From Pontibacter flavimaris (GTDB taxonomy: Bacteria > Bacteroidota > Bacteroidia > Cytophagales > Hymenobacteraceae): 64,000 nt of DNA. Shown piece by piece: positions 37,579-46,356 of this stretch. The position numbers and the translations under genes are program-made. The notes beneath the pieces were generated by a model. The model was not told where the DNA came from. It saw only the letters and a program-made list of their open reading frames with translations, and searched no databases. The number at the start of each line of letters is the position of its first letter. Positions within the stretch are counted from its first letter, which is position 1. The stretch spans positions 310,001-374,000 of the forward strand of contig NZ_LVWA01000002.1 of NCBI RefSeq assembly GCF_001907195.1, written 5' to 3'.

Positions 37579-39015
37579 CTATAGCAATTGCGGTTTTTCC
37601 TGGTACGTCTTCCAGAGCAGCTCCCCAAATAAGGTGTTCGCCCAGGCAAACCACTTACGCGTAAATTGCGAGGCATCGTCCTTGTGGAAGGCCTCGTGCA
37701 TGAACCCGGTGCCCGCGTGGGTCGACTTCAGCATACCGATGCACTTCTGGATTTCCTTCTCATCCTTAGTGGTCAAGGCCTGCACGATGATGGACATGTG
37801 CCAGATCGTATCGACCGCAATGTGAGGCCCACCAATGCCTTCCGCGACTTTGCCCTTAAAGAAGAAAGGGTTGTCCAGGGAAAGTATAAAGCGGCGGGTA
37901 TTCTTGTAAATAGGATCTTCGCTATCCACAGCGCCCAGGTATGGGAGGGACAGTAAGCTCGGAACATTGGCGTCATCCATCAGCAAATGGTTGCCATAGC
38001 CGTCCACCTCAAAGGCATAGATTTTCCCGTGGTTAGGGTGATTCACCACCGCATGGTTTTGCAGGGCTACTTTCACCTCATCACTCAGCTGTTTTAACTC
38101 GTCAGCCGTTGCCTTGTCCTTGGCAAGCTCCGTCATCATCTCGGCCGCCTGCTGCAAACTAACCACGGCAAAGAAGTTGGAGGGCACCAGGAAGGAGAAC
38201 ACCGTGGCATCATCGCTTGGCCGGAAAGCCGAAGCGATCAGCCCCACCGGCTTGACAGGATAACCATAGCCTTGCAGCGCCCTGGTATCGGTACCTGAGG
38301 CCGTTTCCCGCTGAAAAGAATAGTCACCCTTCCCATCCTTCAGCTGCTGGTTTTTAAAGGTTTTCAGGATCAGCTTGATGGCGTTTTGCCAGTCCTCATT
38401 GAAAGGCGACGTATCTCCGGTGGTTTTCCAGTAGCCGTAGCCCAGGCGGATCGGGTAGCACAGGGAGTCGATCTCCCACTTGCGCTCGTGTACGCCCGGT
38501 TGCATGTCGGTGATGTCTTTCACCCAATGGCCTGTCTGGGTCGGATCGTTGTAGAAGGCGTTTGCGTAAGGGTCCTTCAGGACGTAGCTGGTCTGCCGGT
38601 TGATGACTCCCGCGATCAGGTTCTTGAGGTTCTTGTCTTTCTTGGTAAACGGCAGGTAGGGCCATACTTGCGCCGAACTGTCGCGCAGCCACATCGCGTC
38701 GATGTCGCCGGTGATCACATAGGTATCCGGGCGGCCGTTCTTTTCGGAATAGGTAACGGTGGTATCCAGCGTGTTAGGGAAGCAGTTATTGAATAGCCAG
38801 GCCAGTTCCTCGTCCTTTACCTTTTTGCCGAACTCCTTAATGGCTTTCTCGATCACCTTGCTGCTGAAATGACGCTTCGCCTCCGGGGTTCTCACCTCCG
38901 GAAAACGCTTGGAAAGAATATCGGTCAGCGACGGCGCCCCAACGGCTGACAAAGGGTCCAGCATGACAAAACCTCCGGCAAGGGCTGCATTCTGTATAAA
39001 GTTTCTTCTTTTCAT
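37579..39015 (-). CDS. GH125 exo-alpha-1,6-mannosidase
   Basis: 478 residues. The N-terminus MKRRNFIQNAALAGGFV resembles a Tat signal, so it is exported. GH125 blocks are clear: TYVITGDIDAMWLRDSSAQVWPYL, NAFYNDPTQTGHWVKDITDMQPGVHERKWEIDSLCYPIRLGY, and HIAVDTIWHMSIIVQALT. The family removes terminal alpha-1,6-linked mannose with inversion. The position in an operon with two GH92 enzymes supports alpha-mannan or N-glycan degradation. It ends 79 bases before the GH92 gene's stop on the other side, with no other gene between. Confidence 0.93.
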   Translation of the reverse strand: MKRRNFIQNAALAGGFVMLDPLSAVGAPSLTDILSKRFPEVRTPEAKRHFSSKVIEKAIKEFGKKVKDEELAWLFNNCFPNTLDTTVTYSEKNGRPDTYVITGDIDAMWLRDSSAQVWPYLPFTKKDKNLKNLIAGVINRQTSYVLKDPYANAFYNDPTQTGHWVKDITDMQPGVHERKWEIDSLCYPIRLGYGYWKTTGDTSPFNEDWQNAIKLILKTFKNQQLKDGKGDYSFQRETASGTDTRALQGYGYPVKPVGLIASAFRPSDDATVFSFLVPSNFFAVVSLQQAAEMMTELAKDKATADELKQLSDEVKVALQNHAVVNHPNHGKIYAFEVDGYGNHLLMDDANVPSLLSLPYLGAVDSEDPIYKNTRRFILSLDNPFFFKGKVAEGIGGPHIAVDTIWHMSIIVQALTTKDEKEIQKCIGMLKSTHAGTGFMHEAFHKDDASQFTRKWFAWANTLFGELLWKTYQEKPQLL

Positions 39016-39094
39016 ATGATTCCTTATTTCACTTTCTTCTGCTATGGCAGCTCTGGTTATAAGCTTGATTTTATACTTCTATTTGAACCTCACC

Positions 39095-41371
39095 TCAACG
39101 GGAAACAGAGTATGGCTTGTCGCTTTCTTTGGTCCCTCTCGACTTGTTGGGTTTGCTGCTCATTTTATACTTCAGGTGCCCCCCATCCACGATATCCGCA
39201 TGCCGGATGTAGTTCTTCGAATAGGCTTTCCCGTTTAACCTGGCCGACCGGATGTACACGTTCTCCTTGCTGTTTCCTTCCGCCTCAACGATAAATTGTT
39301 TCCCGTTTTCCAGGTTAATGGTCGCTTTCCTGAAAACCGGACTCCCCAGCACATACTCGTCCGTACCCGGCGTCACACTGTAAAAGCCTAAGGCACTCAG
39401 CACATACCAGGAAGATGTCTGTCCCTGGTCCTCGTCTCCGGGGTAGCCGTTCTCGGTGGAATTGTACAGGCGCTCCATCACCTGCCGTGCCCAGTACTGC
39501 GCCTTCCAGGGCTGCCCGGCATAGTTATAGAGATAGATCATGTGCTGGATCGGCTGGTTTCCGTGCGCGTACTGGCCCATATTGGCCAGCTGCATTTCCG
39601 TCATCTCGTGTATCATGTAGCCATAGGAGCCCGTGTTTACCGTATTGGGTGAGGAAAATACCGAATCCAGCTTGCTCACAAACCGCTCCTCCCCGCCAAG
39701 CAAGCCGATCAGCCCCTGCACATCGTGGAAGACTGACCAGAGGTAGTGCCAGGCATTCGCTTCGGTAAAGGGGCCTCCCCATTCGAAAGGGTCAAAGTCC
39801 GGGTTCCATTTGCCATTAGCCTGACGCCCACGCATAAAGCCTGTTGCAGGATCGAACACGTAGCGGTAATTATACATCTGGCGCTCGAAGACGCCTTGGT
39901 AAAAGGCATTGTCGGTCATCTTAGCCAATTGGTAGCCGGTGAAATCGTCGTAGGCATACTCCAGGGTCTTGGCGGTGCCTTCTTCATACTTTGGATAGGG
40001 AACATACCCTAAGGTGTAATATTCCTGCCAGCCTTCCCGCCCGTTCGAAGGCCCCCAGGGACCTTTGTTGGTAGCCGTGTGGTAGTATGCTTCCAGTGCC
40101 TTTTGCGGATCGAAAGTGCGGATGCCCTTCACCCAGGCATCGGTAAGCAATGTTATGGCGTGGTTCCCGATCATGCCGCCGTTCTCATGCGGGAAAGACC
40201 AGCTCGGCAGCCAGCCGCTTTGCTCCTGCACATCCAGCAAGGCGGCCATGTAGCGCCCGTGCTGGGTGGGGTGCAAAATGGTGTTGAGGGGGAATTGCGC
40301 CCTGAAGGTATCCCAGAAGCCGGTATCGGTAAAAAGATATCCTTCGTGAAGTTTCAGGTCATAGGGGCTGAAATAATACGGCTCTCCGGCTGCATTCACT
40401 TCATAGAACTTGCGGGAAAACAGGTTGGCCCGGAATAGGGTGGAGTAAAAGGTGCGCAGCTGCTCTTCTGTGCCGCCTTCCACGACCACCTTCCCCAGTT
40501 GCTTGTTCCATACTTTACGGGCTGCCTCTCTGGTGTCCTCCAGAGCCGTGTGTTTCCCGAGCTCCTGTTCCAGGGTAAGCCTGGCCTGCTGCAGACTAAC
40601 ATAAGAGGAGGCGGTCCGGGCTTGTACTTTTTTTCCTGAAGCGAACTCGAGATAAGCGCCAACACCTTTCCCTTCTGCAGCGGTTTCTCCAGGCCACTGC
40701 CCACCTTTGCGGTTGTCCCAGGTGCCGTAGGCTTTAAAAGGCTGATCAAACTCGATGACAAAATAATTCAGCAGCTTCCCGACCAGCCGGCCGTTGGAAA
40801 CATAGCCGGTAATGCGGTTGTTGTCCGGGTCGATCTTTACGGAACTGAGGCCGTTGTAGCCATCCAGTACTAAGTATGATCTCGCTCCTTCAGGAAAGCT
40901 GAAGCGCAGGTGAGCACCACGTTCAGTAGGGGAAATCTCCGTGGTGATCTGGTTGTCAAGAGTGACCTTATAGTAGTGGGGCTTGCCTAGTTCGTTAGCG
41001 TGGCTGAACCGGGTAGCGCGCTCTTCTTCGTGCAGTTTCAACTCCCCTACAACCGGCATGAGTGAAAAAACCGCGTAGTCTCCGCTCCAGGAGCTGCATT
41101 GGTGTGCCTGCTGAAAACCCCGGATCGAATCCTTGGCATACTGGTATTTCCAGCCATTGCCGTTCTTTCCGGTCTGCGGGGTCCAGGTGTGCATGCCAAA
41201 AGGCAAAGCCGTGGTAGGATAGGTATTGCCGTAGGTGAGCTTGAAAGACGAGTTGGTGCCTTGCAGGGTATTCACATACGCCACCAGGTCCCGCTCCTGC
41301 CGGGCGTAGGCCGGAAAGCCCATGCCCAGCAGGAGTACTATTATGAAAGTATAAAAAGCCGGTTTTCGCAT
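39095..41371 (-). CDS. GH92 alpha-mannosidase (second of two)
   Basis: 758 residues from the Met that opens MRKPAFYTFIIVLLLGMG, a signal peptide; an upstream Met would run into the previous gene. Its ATG shares a base with the TAA of the upstream GH92 (TAATG), so translation is coupled. GH92 blocks are FGMHTWTPQTG, HQCSSWSGDYAVFSLMP, GMIGNHAITLLTDAW, PFTEANAWHYLWSVFHD (probable acid Glu) and GYPGDEDQGQTSSWYVLSALG (base Asp). GH92 enzymes are calcium-dependent, inverting exo-alpha-mannosidases. It resembles the other copy only moderately, so the two probably cleave different linkages. Confidence 0.93.
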   Translation of the reverse strand: MRKPAFYTFIIVLLLGMGFPAYARQERDLVAYVNTLQGTNSSFKLTYGNTYPTTALPFGMHTWTPQTGKNGNGWKYQYAKDSIRGFQQAHQCSSWSGDYAVFSLMPVVGELKLHEEERATRFSHANELGKPHYYKVTLDNQITTEISPTERGAHLRFSFPEGARSYLVLDGYNGLSSVKIDPDNNRITGYVSNGRLVGKLLNYFVIEFDQPFKAYGTWDNRKGGQWPGETAAEGKGVGAYLEFASGKKVQARTASSYVSLQQARLTLEQELGKHTALEDTREAARKVWNKQLGKVVVEGGTEEQLRTFYSTLFRANLFSRKFYEVNAAGEPYYFSPYDLKLHEGYLFTDTGFWDTFRAQFPLNTILHPTQHGRYMAALLDVQEQSGWLPSWSFPHENGGMIGNHAITLLTDAWVKGIRTFDPQKALEAYYHTATNKGPWGPSNGREGWQEYYTLGYVPYPKYEEGTAKTLEYAYDDFTGYQLAKMTDNAFYQGVFERQMYNYRYVFDPATGFMRGRQANGKWNPDFDPFEWGGPFTEANAWHYLWSVFHDVQGLIGLLGGEERFVSKLDSVFSSPNTVNTGSYGYMIHEMTEMQLANMGQYAHGNQPIQHMIYLYNYAGQPWKAQYWARQVMERLYNSTENGYPGDEDQGQTSSWYVLSALGFYSVTPGTDEYVLGSPVFRKATINLENGKQFIVEAEGNSKENVYIRSARLNGKAYSKNYIRHADIVDGGHLKYKMSSKPNKSRGTKESDKPYSVSR

Positions 41372-43623
41372 TATTTCAAGGAAGGCGGAGCTGCTTCCAC
41401 AGCGGTTCCCCAATTCTTATTAGGCTTTAGCCCCATGGTCAGTTCCAGTTCCCCACCGTTGCTGATGTCTTCATGCGAGAACCACGGCTTGTTCCACTCT
41501 TTCCCGTTCAGGCGCGCCGACTGGATGTACTTGTGCTCCGGATCATAGTTTTTAGCAATGATTCGGAACTCCTTTCCATTCCCCAGATCCACAACCGCCT
41601 TCTCAAACACCGGGCTGCCGATGTTATAAACCGGCATGCCGGGCGTTACCGGGTAGAAGCCAAGCTGCGAGAAGACTACAAAGGCAGACATCCCTCCCCC
41701 GTCTTCATCACCAGGCACCCCCATCAGGTCGTTCCGGAACCAGGTATCCACCAGGAAGCGGATCATCTTCTGGGTTTTCCAAGGCTGGCCTGCATAGTTG
41801 TACAAGTATGGAATGTGGAGGGAAGGCTCATTGGCCATGGAGAACTGCCCCACGTTGCCCGTCTGATCGGGTAACTGGGCGTAAAAGTCAAACTTGCTCC
41901 TGCCCAGCGGCTCCTCAAACAGCTGGTCCAGGTTCTTCAGGAAAGCTTCGCGTCCCCCCATCAGGGAGATCAGGTCGGCTACGTTGTGCTGCACGTCCCA
42001 CTGGTAAGTCCAGGCATTGTTCTCCCCATAATAATCACGGGCACCCATGCCGCCAGCGAATTTGTAATCAAAAGGCTCGATGAAGTTTCCGGCTGAGTCC
42101 TTCGGATGGAAAAACCCCGTTTTCGGATTAAACAGGTTTCTATAGTTGTAAGATTTCTCCTTAAAATACTTCGCGTCGGCGGCGTAACCAAGTTCATCGG
42201 CAATTCCTGCCAACGCCCACTGGTCGTAGGCGGTTCCCAGCGTTACAGCAATGGCCTGACGGCGCTCAAAGGAATTCACCTCCGGGATATATTCCCCCTC
42301 TCCGGGCCTGAGAGCCGGGATAAAGCCTTTTTCTTTATAAAAACGGTCCAGTTCTCCGGCAGGCGCTGCCGACCAGGGAGCCAGTGTTTTCTCTGTGATC
42401 GCGTTTTTGGCAGCCTCGTAGCCTGCCTTCAGATCAAAGTTGCGCAGGCCTTTCTGCCAGGCGTCGAGCAGGGTTGCCACGCCATGATTAGAATTCATGC
42501 GCCTGCTGTCGCCGGTGATCTCCGGGAAAGTGGGCAGCCAGAACCTGTCCATTTGCCGGGCCATCAGCACGAAGGAATGCAGGATATCCTCCTCTTTAGC
42601 CGGATCGATGAGCACGTTCAGCGGGTGGTGCGCCCGGTAAGAATCCCAGATCCAGTCGTCGGTGTAGAAATTGCGCTCCGTTTGGTGCACTTTGCCATCG
42701 AATGCACTGAAGTACCGGCCATCTTCCGTGATGTTCACCGGTCGCTCAAACGTACGGTATAACGAAGTATAAAAAACCATGCGTTCATCCGCAGAGCCAC
42801 CTTCAATGCTGATCTTCCCGAGTGCCTCGTTCCACTGTTTACGCGCCTGGTTCTGTAACTCGGCTATACTTTTGCCGGCTACCTCGCGCTGCATATTTTG
42901 TTTGGCCTGGGCGGCATCAATAAAGGAAATGCCATAACGAACCCTCAGCGATTGCTGGGAGGCAGGATATTCCAGTACCATACTGGCTTCGCGGCCAGTA
43001 GCAGCAGTTCCGGCAGAAAGCTTTCCTTCCTGCAACACAGATACTTTCGAAGGCTGCGTCTCAGGCGCTATGTAAACATAAATGCGTGTGTTGTTTGCCA
43101 GCTCCTGGTAACCGGAAAGTGCTTCCCCATCCCACTTTATTTCCCCCTGCCTGGAGCTGATCACCAGGTATGAGTCTTCCCGGCGCCCAAAGTCGATTTC
43201 ATAGAGAGCGGCCTGTGAGGCAAGGCCGTAGCGGACGTCCATCTCCTGCTCATCGAGGTAAACGGAATAGGAATAAGGGGTGATCTTCTCCTGATCGTAG
43301 CTATACTTGATAACCGATCTCAACCCTGATGCAGGCCCCTGGTAGGGGTTCAGGCTGAAGGCGGAGCTCCCGCGGTGGCTGGTAACGGCCACAGGAAGGC
43401 CGCGAAGGCGCACGCCCGTATAGTCGTTTCGTTCGGGGTATACCCGGAGCATGCCGTTCGGCAGGTGCATGGTAGGGTAGGTTGGCACCAGCAGGTGACT
43501 TATATTTCCCATGTAGGGATTAACCTGGTCTACCGGTTCTATGGCGGCTTTCTGCATGGTAGCGCAGCTGCCCAGCATAAAGCTGCATACAATTCCTAAA
43601 ACCTTGAGGGAACTCTTGATCAT
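41371..43623 (-). CDS. GH92 alpha-mannosidase, lipoprotein (first of two)
   Basis: 750 residues. The lipoprotein signal ends FMLGSC. GH92 blocks are QVNPYMGNISHLLVPTYPTMHLPNGMLR, DDWIWDSYRAHHPL, MNSNHGVATLLDAW, ENNAWTYQWDVQHNVADLI and GVPGDEDGGGMSAFVVFSQLG. The start Ile-Lys-Ser follows ATG 10 bases after a LacI-type operator. It is the first gene of the operon GH92-GH92-GH125-ROK and lies just downstream of the lacI-type gene. Lipidation suggests an outer-membrane position, at the surface or facing the periplasm. Confidence 0.93.
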   Translation of the reverse strand: MIKSSLKVLGIVCSFMLGSCATMQKAAIEPVDQVNPYMGNISHLLVPTYPTMHLPNGMLRVYPERNDYTGVRLRGLPVAVTSHRGSSAFSLNPYQGPASGLRSVIKYSYDQEKITPYSYSVYLDEQEMDVRYGLASQAALYEIDFGRREDSYLVISSRQGEIKWDGEALSGYQELANNTRIYVYIAPETQPSKVSVLQEGKLSAGTAATGREASMVLEYPASQQSLRVRYGISFIDAAQAKQNMQREVAGKSIAELQNQARKQWNEALGKISIEGGSADERMVFYTSLYRTFERPVNITEDGRYFSAFDGKVHQTERNFYTDDWIWDSYRAHHPLNVLIDPAKEEDILHSFVLMARQMDRFWLPTFPEITGDSRRMNSNHGVATLLDAWQKGLRNFDLKAGYEAAKNAITEKTLAPWSAAPAGELDRFYKEKGFIPALRPGEGEYIPEVNSFERRQAIAVTLGTAYDQWALAGIADELGYAADAKYFKEKSYNYRNLFNPKTGFFHPKDSAGNFIEPFDYKFAGGMGARDYYGENNAWTYQWDVQHNVADLISLMGGREAFLKNLDQLFEEPLGRSKFDFYAQLPDQTGNVGQFSMANEPSLHIPYLYNYAGQPWKTQKMIRFLVDTWFRNDLMGVPGDEDGGGMSAFVVFSQLGFYPVTPGMPVYNIGSPVFEKAVVDLGNGKEFRIIAKNYDPEHKYIQSARLNGKEWNKPWFSHEDISNGGELELTMGLKPNKNWGTAVEAAPPSLK

Positions 43624-43632
43624 ACCGTATTC

Positions 43633-43646
43633 CTAAATCGTTTTAG
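43633..43646. promoter_or_regulatory. LacI-type operator before the GH92 operon
   Basis: CTAAATCGTTTTAG differs at one base from the perfect core CTAAAACGTTTTAG seen at 35650-35667. It lies between the -7 element and the start codon. Confidence 0.75.
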
Positions 43647-43677
43647 CAAAAAAGCGAAAAAAATACCCATTTGCAAA
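43647..43677 (-). promoter_or_regulatory. Probable promoter of the GH92 operon
   Basis: On the minus strand TTTG (43674-43677) is followed after 19 bases by CTTTTTTG (43647-43654), a near match to TAnnTTTG. The operator is directly downstream. Confidence 0.5.
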
Positions 43678-43788
43678 TATGAAGTTATTTCCACCCACAG
43701 ATTACAGCTTTACAAGGACGAAGAAAGTAATTACTTACACTCTTCCCGGATTCGCGGCAGGAAGCTATGGATGCGGCATCAAACACGA

Positions 43789-44820
43789 TCAAAGGCTCTT
43801 GACATCCTTCTGCTGCGAGGAGTCCCGCTCCTGCAGCCTGGCCGTCAGCACCACCTGGTGCAGGGCTTTCTTCTCATTTTTCAGTAAATCCAGCATGATC
43901 TCCATCAGCTTGCTGCCAATTTCTTCCAGCGGCTGGGCTACCGCCGAAATAGAGGGTGTATGGATCCGGAAAAACTCATTGTCATCGAAGCTCATAATCC
44001 CCCACGCGTGCAGCTTGCCGGGGAAATGCTCCCGCATTACCAGCAAGCCCTGCTGGGCCAGGTAGTTGGTGGCAAAGAAAACAGCATCCAGGTCCGGGTT
44101 AGCCTCAAAAAACTTCCGCATATGCTCCTCACCTTCCGAAGCATCTTCCCCGAAGGGCAACTCCAGCACCCGGCTTCTCAATTTTGCCTCTTTCACCGCC
44201 TTTTTATATCCCTTTAAGCGGTCCACCATCTGGGTTTGGCTGGCGGCAATCGTTACAAATCCAATCTTCCTGTAGCCATTCCCGATGAGGTGTTTTGTTG
44301 CCTGGTAAGTGGCGTTCTCATTGTCTATCACCACATAATTCGTTTCCAGCTCGGGGAAGTAACGGTCGAAGAGGATCACGGGGACGCCCTCCTGGAGCAG
44401 GGCCTTGATCTGCTTTTTGGCCCCTGCCGAAGGGATGATGATATAGCCGGTTACCTGCTGATCCCGGAACACCTGAAGGAGCTCCCCGGTGTGCCGGTCG
44501 TCGTTCTCGTTGCTGCAAAAGATAACCTTGTAGCCTTTCTGGTAGGCGATGACTTCGATGATGCGGGCCAGCCGGGCGAAGAAGGGGTTAGAGATATCCT
44601 CGACCATAAAAACGATGACATTGGTCTTGCCGGTGCGAAGGCTTTGTGCCAGTTGATTGGGCCTATAGTTGATCTCCCGGGCGTAGCCGAGGATCTTTTG
44701 GATCACTTCCTCTGAAATGCGCATCTCCGGCCCCTTGCCGTTCAAAACAAAGGAGACGGTGGTCACGGAGACATTCAGATGAGCGGCAATGTCTTTTATG
44801 GAAGGTCGTATGGGTTTCAA
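43789..44820 (-). CDS. LacI-family transcriptional regulator
   Basis: 343 residues from a TTG start (MKPIRPSIKDIAAHLNVS). The ATG at 44997 would add 59 residues with no LacI homology, so the TTG is preferred. The helix-turn-helix and hinge are IKDIAAHLNVSVTTVSFVLNGKG and YRPNQLAQSLRTGKTNVI. The periplasmic-binding-protein-like domain follows (FMVEDISNPFFARLARIIEVIAYQKGYKVIFCS; HLIGNGYRKIGFVTI). It lies directly upstream of the GH92 operon on the same strand. LacI-type palindromes before GH92 and before SusC2 make it the likely regulator of both operons, responding to a mannoside-derived inducer (inference). Confidence 0.9.
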   Translation of the reverse strand: MKPIRPSIKDIAAHLNVSVTTVSFVLNGKGPEMRISEEVIQKILGYAREINYRPNQLAQSLRTGKTNVIVFMVEDISNPFFARLARIIEVIAYQKGYKVIFCSNENDDRHTGELLQVFRDQQVTGYIIIPSAGAKKQIKALLQEGVPVILFDRYFPELETNYVVIDNENATYQATKHLIGNGYRKIGFVTIAASQTQMVDRLKGYKKAVKEAKLRSRVLELPFGEDASEGEEHMRKFFEANPDLDAVFFATNYLAQQGLLVMREHFPGKLHAWGIMSFDDNEFFRIHTPSISAVAQPLEEIGSKLMEIMLDLLKNEKKALHQVVLTARLQERDSSQQKDVKSL

Positions 44821-45010
44821 ATTCGGTAAGCAGTTAGCGATAAAAGTATAATACTGATAATCAATCAGCCTTTTATACTTACAAGGGCCCTCGTTCCGGG
44901 TGCCCTTCGGGAGGTGAGTTGCCTGGTGGTGCCCCGCCTGTTTGCCTACAAGTATAAATTCAAGTATAAAAGTATGGCTAAAGTATAAACAGGGCACCGG
45001 GGTTTCCTAA

Positions 45011-45047
45011 AAAAGCTCCCGCCCACCAGTAGCGAGCGGGAGCTTTT
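45011..45047 (-). terminator. Terminator after the GDSL esterase gene
   Basis: A 12-bp perfect stem AAAAGCTCCCGC / GCGGGAGCTTTT has a 13-base loop, with A and T runs at the outside. It lies between the GDSL gene and the LacI gene, so these are separate units. Confidence 0.8.
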
Positions 45048-45159
45048 AAACTGTATAATTGAGCTGGCTATAGTATAAATCCATCCATGGTGAGAACGAG
45101 ATATTTGCTGCCGTTGCGACAGCTCCTAAGGCTGGTCCGTCTTCAGGAAGGGAAAAAGC

Positions 45160-45879
45160 TTATTTTTTCTTGCTCCTGTGGGCTTTCTTTTTCCCGGAGT
45201 TCTCCTTGCCTTGTTGCAGCGCATCTTCAACCGCCTTCAACACCAGCGGCTCCATCACGGCATAGCCTTCCAGGTTCGGGTGCACGCCATCGCCGGAGTA
45301 TACCTTTTTTAGCCCCTGCTCCTCGTCTGCCATCTGGGGGAAATAATCCAGGTACACAAATCCCTGCTCTGCAGCATACTGCTTCATCCACGCGTTCACC
45401 TGCGCTATCATCCCGACCGCGTCAGCGTCTTTACTCCACGGATACTCCTTTACCGGTAGTATGGAACTCAACACCACCTTGATGCCGTTTGCTTTTGCCA
45501 GCTGCGCCATAGCCGCCAGGTTATCGGTGATCATCTTCACAGAGGAAGGGCCTGTATTTCCGGCAATATCATTTGTCCCGGCCAGGATAACCACTACTTT
45601 AGGCTTCAGGTCGATCACATCCGGGGTGAACCGTACCAGCATTTGAGGCGTGGTCTGCCCTCCTATTCCTCTCCCTACAAGATCATGCTTGGCAAAAAAC
45701 TCCGGGCGCTGCTGCCACCACCCCTCCGTGATCGAATTGCCCATAAATACGGCTTTGGGATATTTGGAGGAAGCAATGATTTCCTCGTTGGAGGCCTTAT
45801 ACTTGTTCAGGTTAGGCCAATCCTGTGCATGAGCGGCAGTTGTAATAAGGAGCGTCAAAAGGAATAGTAGTTTCTTCAT
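45160..45879 (-). CDS. Secreted GDSL/SGNH-family esterase or lipase
   Basis: 239 residues with a signal peptide ending AHA. The four SGNH blocks are all present: FMGNSITEGWW (nucleophile Ser), GIGGQTTPQM (Gly), ILAGTNDIAGN (Asn) and GDGVHPNLEGYAVM (Asp and His). The C-terminus ends in a strongly basic tail (GKKKAHRSKKK), unusual for the family, which might bind nucleic acid, membrane or polysaccharide. It stands as a single-gene unit. Esterase activity on glycan acetyl groups or peptidoglycan is possible; the substrate cannot be told. Confidence 0.88.
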   Translation of the reverse strand: MKKLLFLLTLLITTAAHAQDWPNLNKYKASNEEIIASSKYPKAVFMGNSITEGWWQQRPEFFAKHDLVGRGIGGQTTPQMLVRFTPDVIDLKPKVVVILAGTNDIAGNTGPSSVKMITDNLAAMAQLAKANGIKVVLSSILPVKEYPWSKDADAVGMIAQVNAWMKQYAAEQGFVYLDYFPQMADEEQGLKKVYSGDGVHPNLEGYAVMEPLVLKAVEDALQQGKENSGKKKAHRSKKK

Positions 45880-46283
45880 GGATCTATACTTCTATATGTT
45901 TTAATATACGATATTTGAATACAAAAATTGTTGTGATCATACTTTTAATACAGTCTCCGGAGACTTCCCCGGCCCTGAGGTAAAAGTATAATTTATTATT
46001 CGAATCGCAAGGAGCATCAACAGAGTGACTCCCGGTTGCTATAGCGTCCTATACCTTCCAGGATGGCCGGACACTTTCATTTCGCCCTTACCCTAAGGCA
46101 GATACCTGGTCGTGTGTTAATTGTACAACCCGTGAAAACACCACTGTGCATTGCTCTGCCAGGGAGCAAGGGTTCGAGAGTACAGCAGCCTGCCCCCGGA
46201 CCGAAACCAGCAGACTTACCGATGACAATAACAGTGCCGCAACGCTGCCAGGGCCTACAAGGGGCTGGTTGCTTCTAAAGTAT
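45880..46283. other. Intergenic, no gene seen
   Basis: About 400 bases between the GDSL gene start and the terminator of SusCD pair 3. The open frames in it are short and lack family resemblance. Confidence 0.55.
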
Positions 46284-46329
46284 AAGAGGGCGAAAGAACG
46301 GGGAAACGCCCCTGTCCTCTCGCCCTCTT
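46284..46329 (-). terminator. Terminator of SusCD pair 3
   Basis: The outer stem AAGAGGGCGA with TCGCCCTCTT (46284-46293 and 46320-46329) encloses an inner GGGG/CCCC hairpin. It is located just after the SusD stop on the minus strand. Confidence 0.75.
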
Positions 46330-46356
46330 TCATACGAGCAGCATTTGCCGATCGGG

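Noticed and set aside
43789..44997. LacI regulator starting at the upstream ATG
   Set aside because: The extra 59 residues have no LacI resemblance; the TTG at 44820 gives the standard N-terminus.
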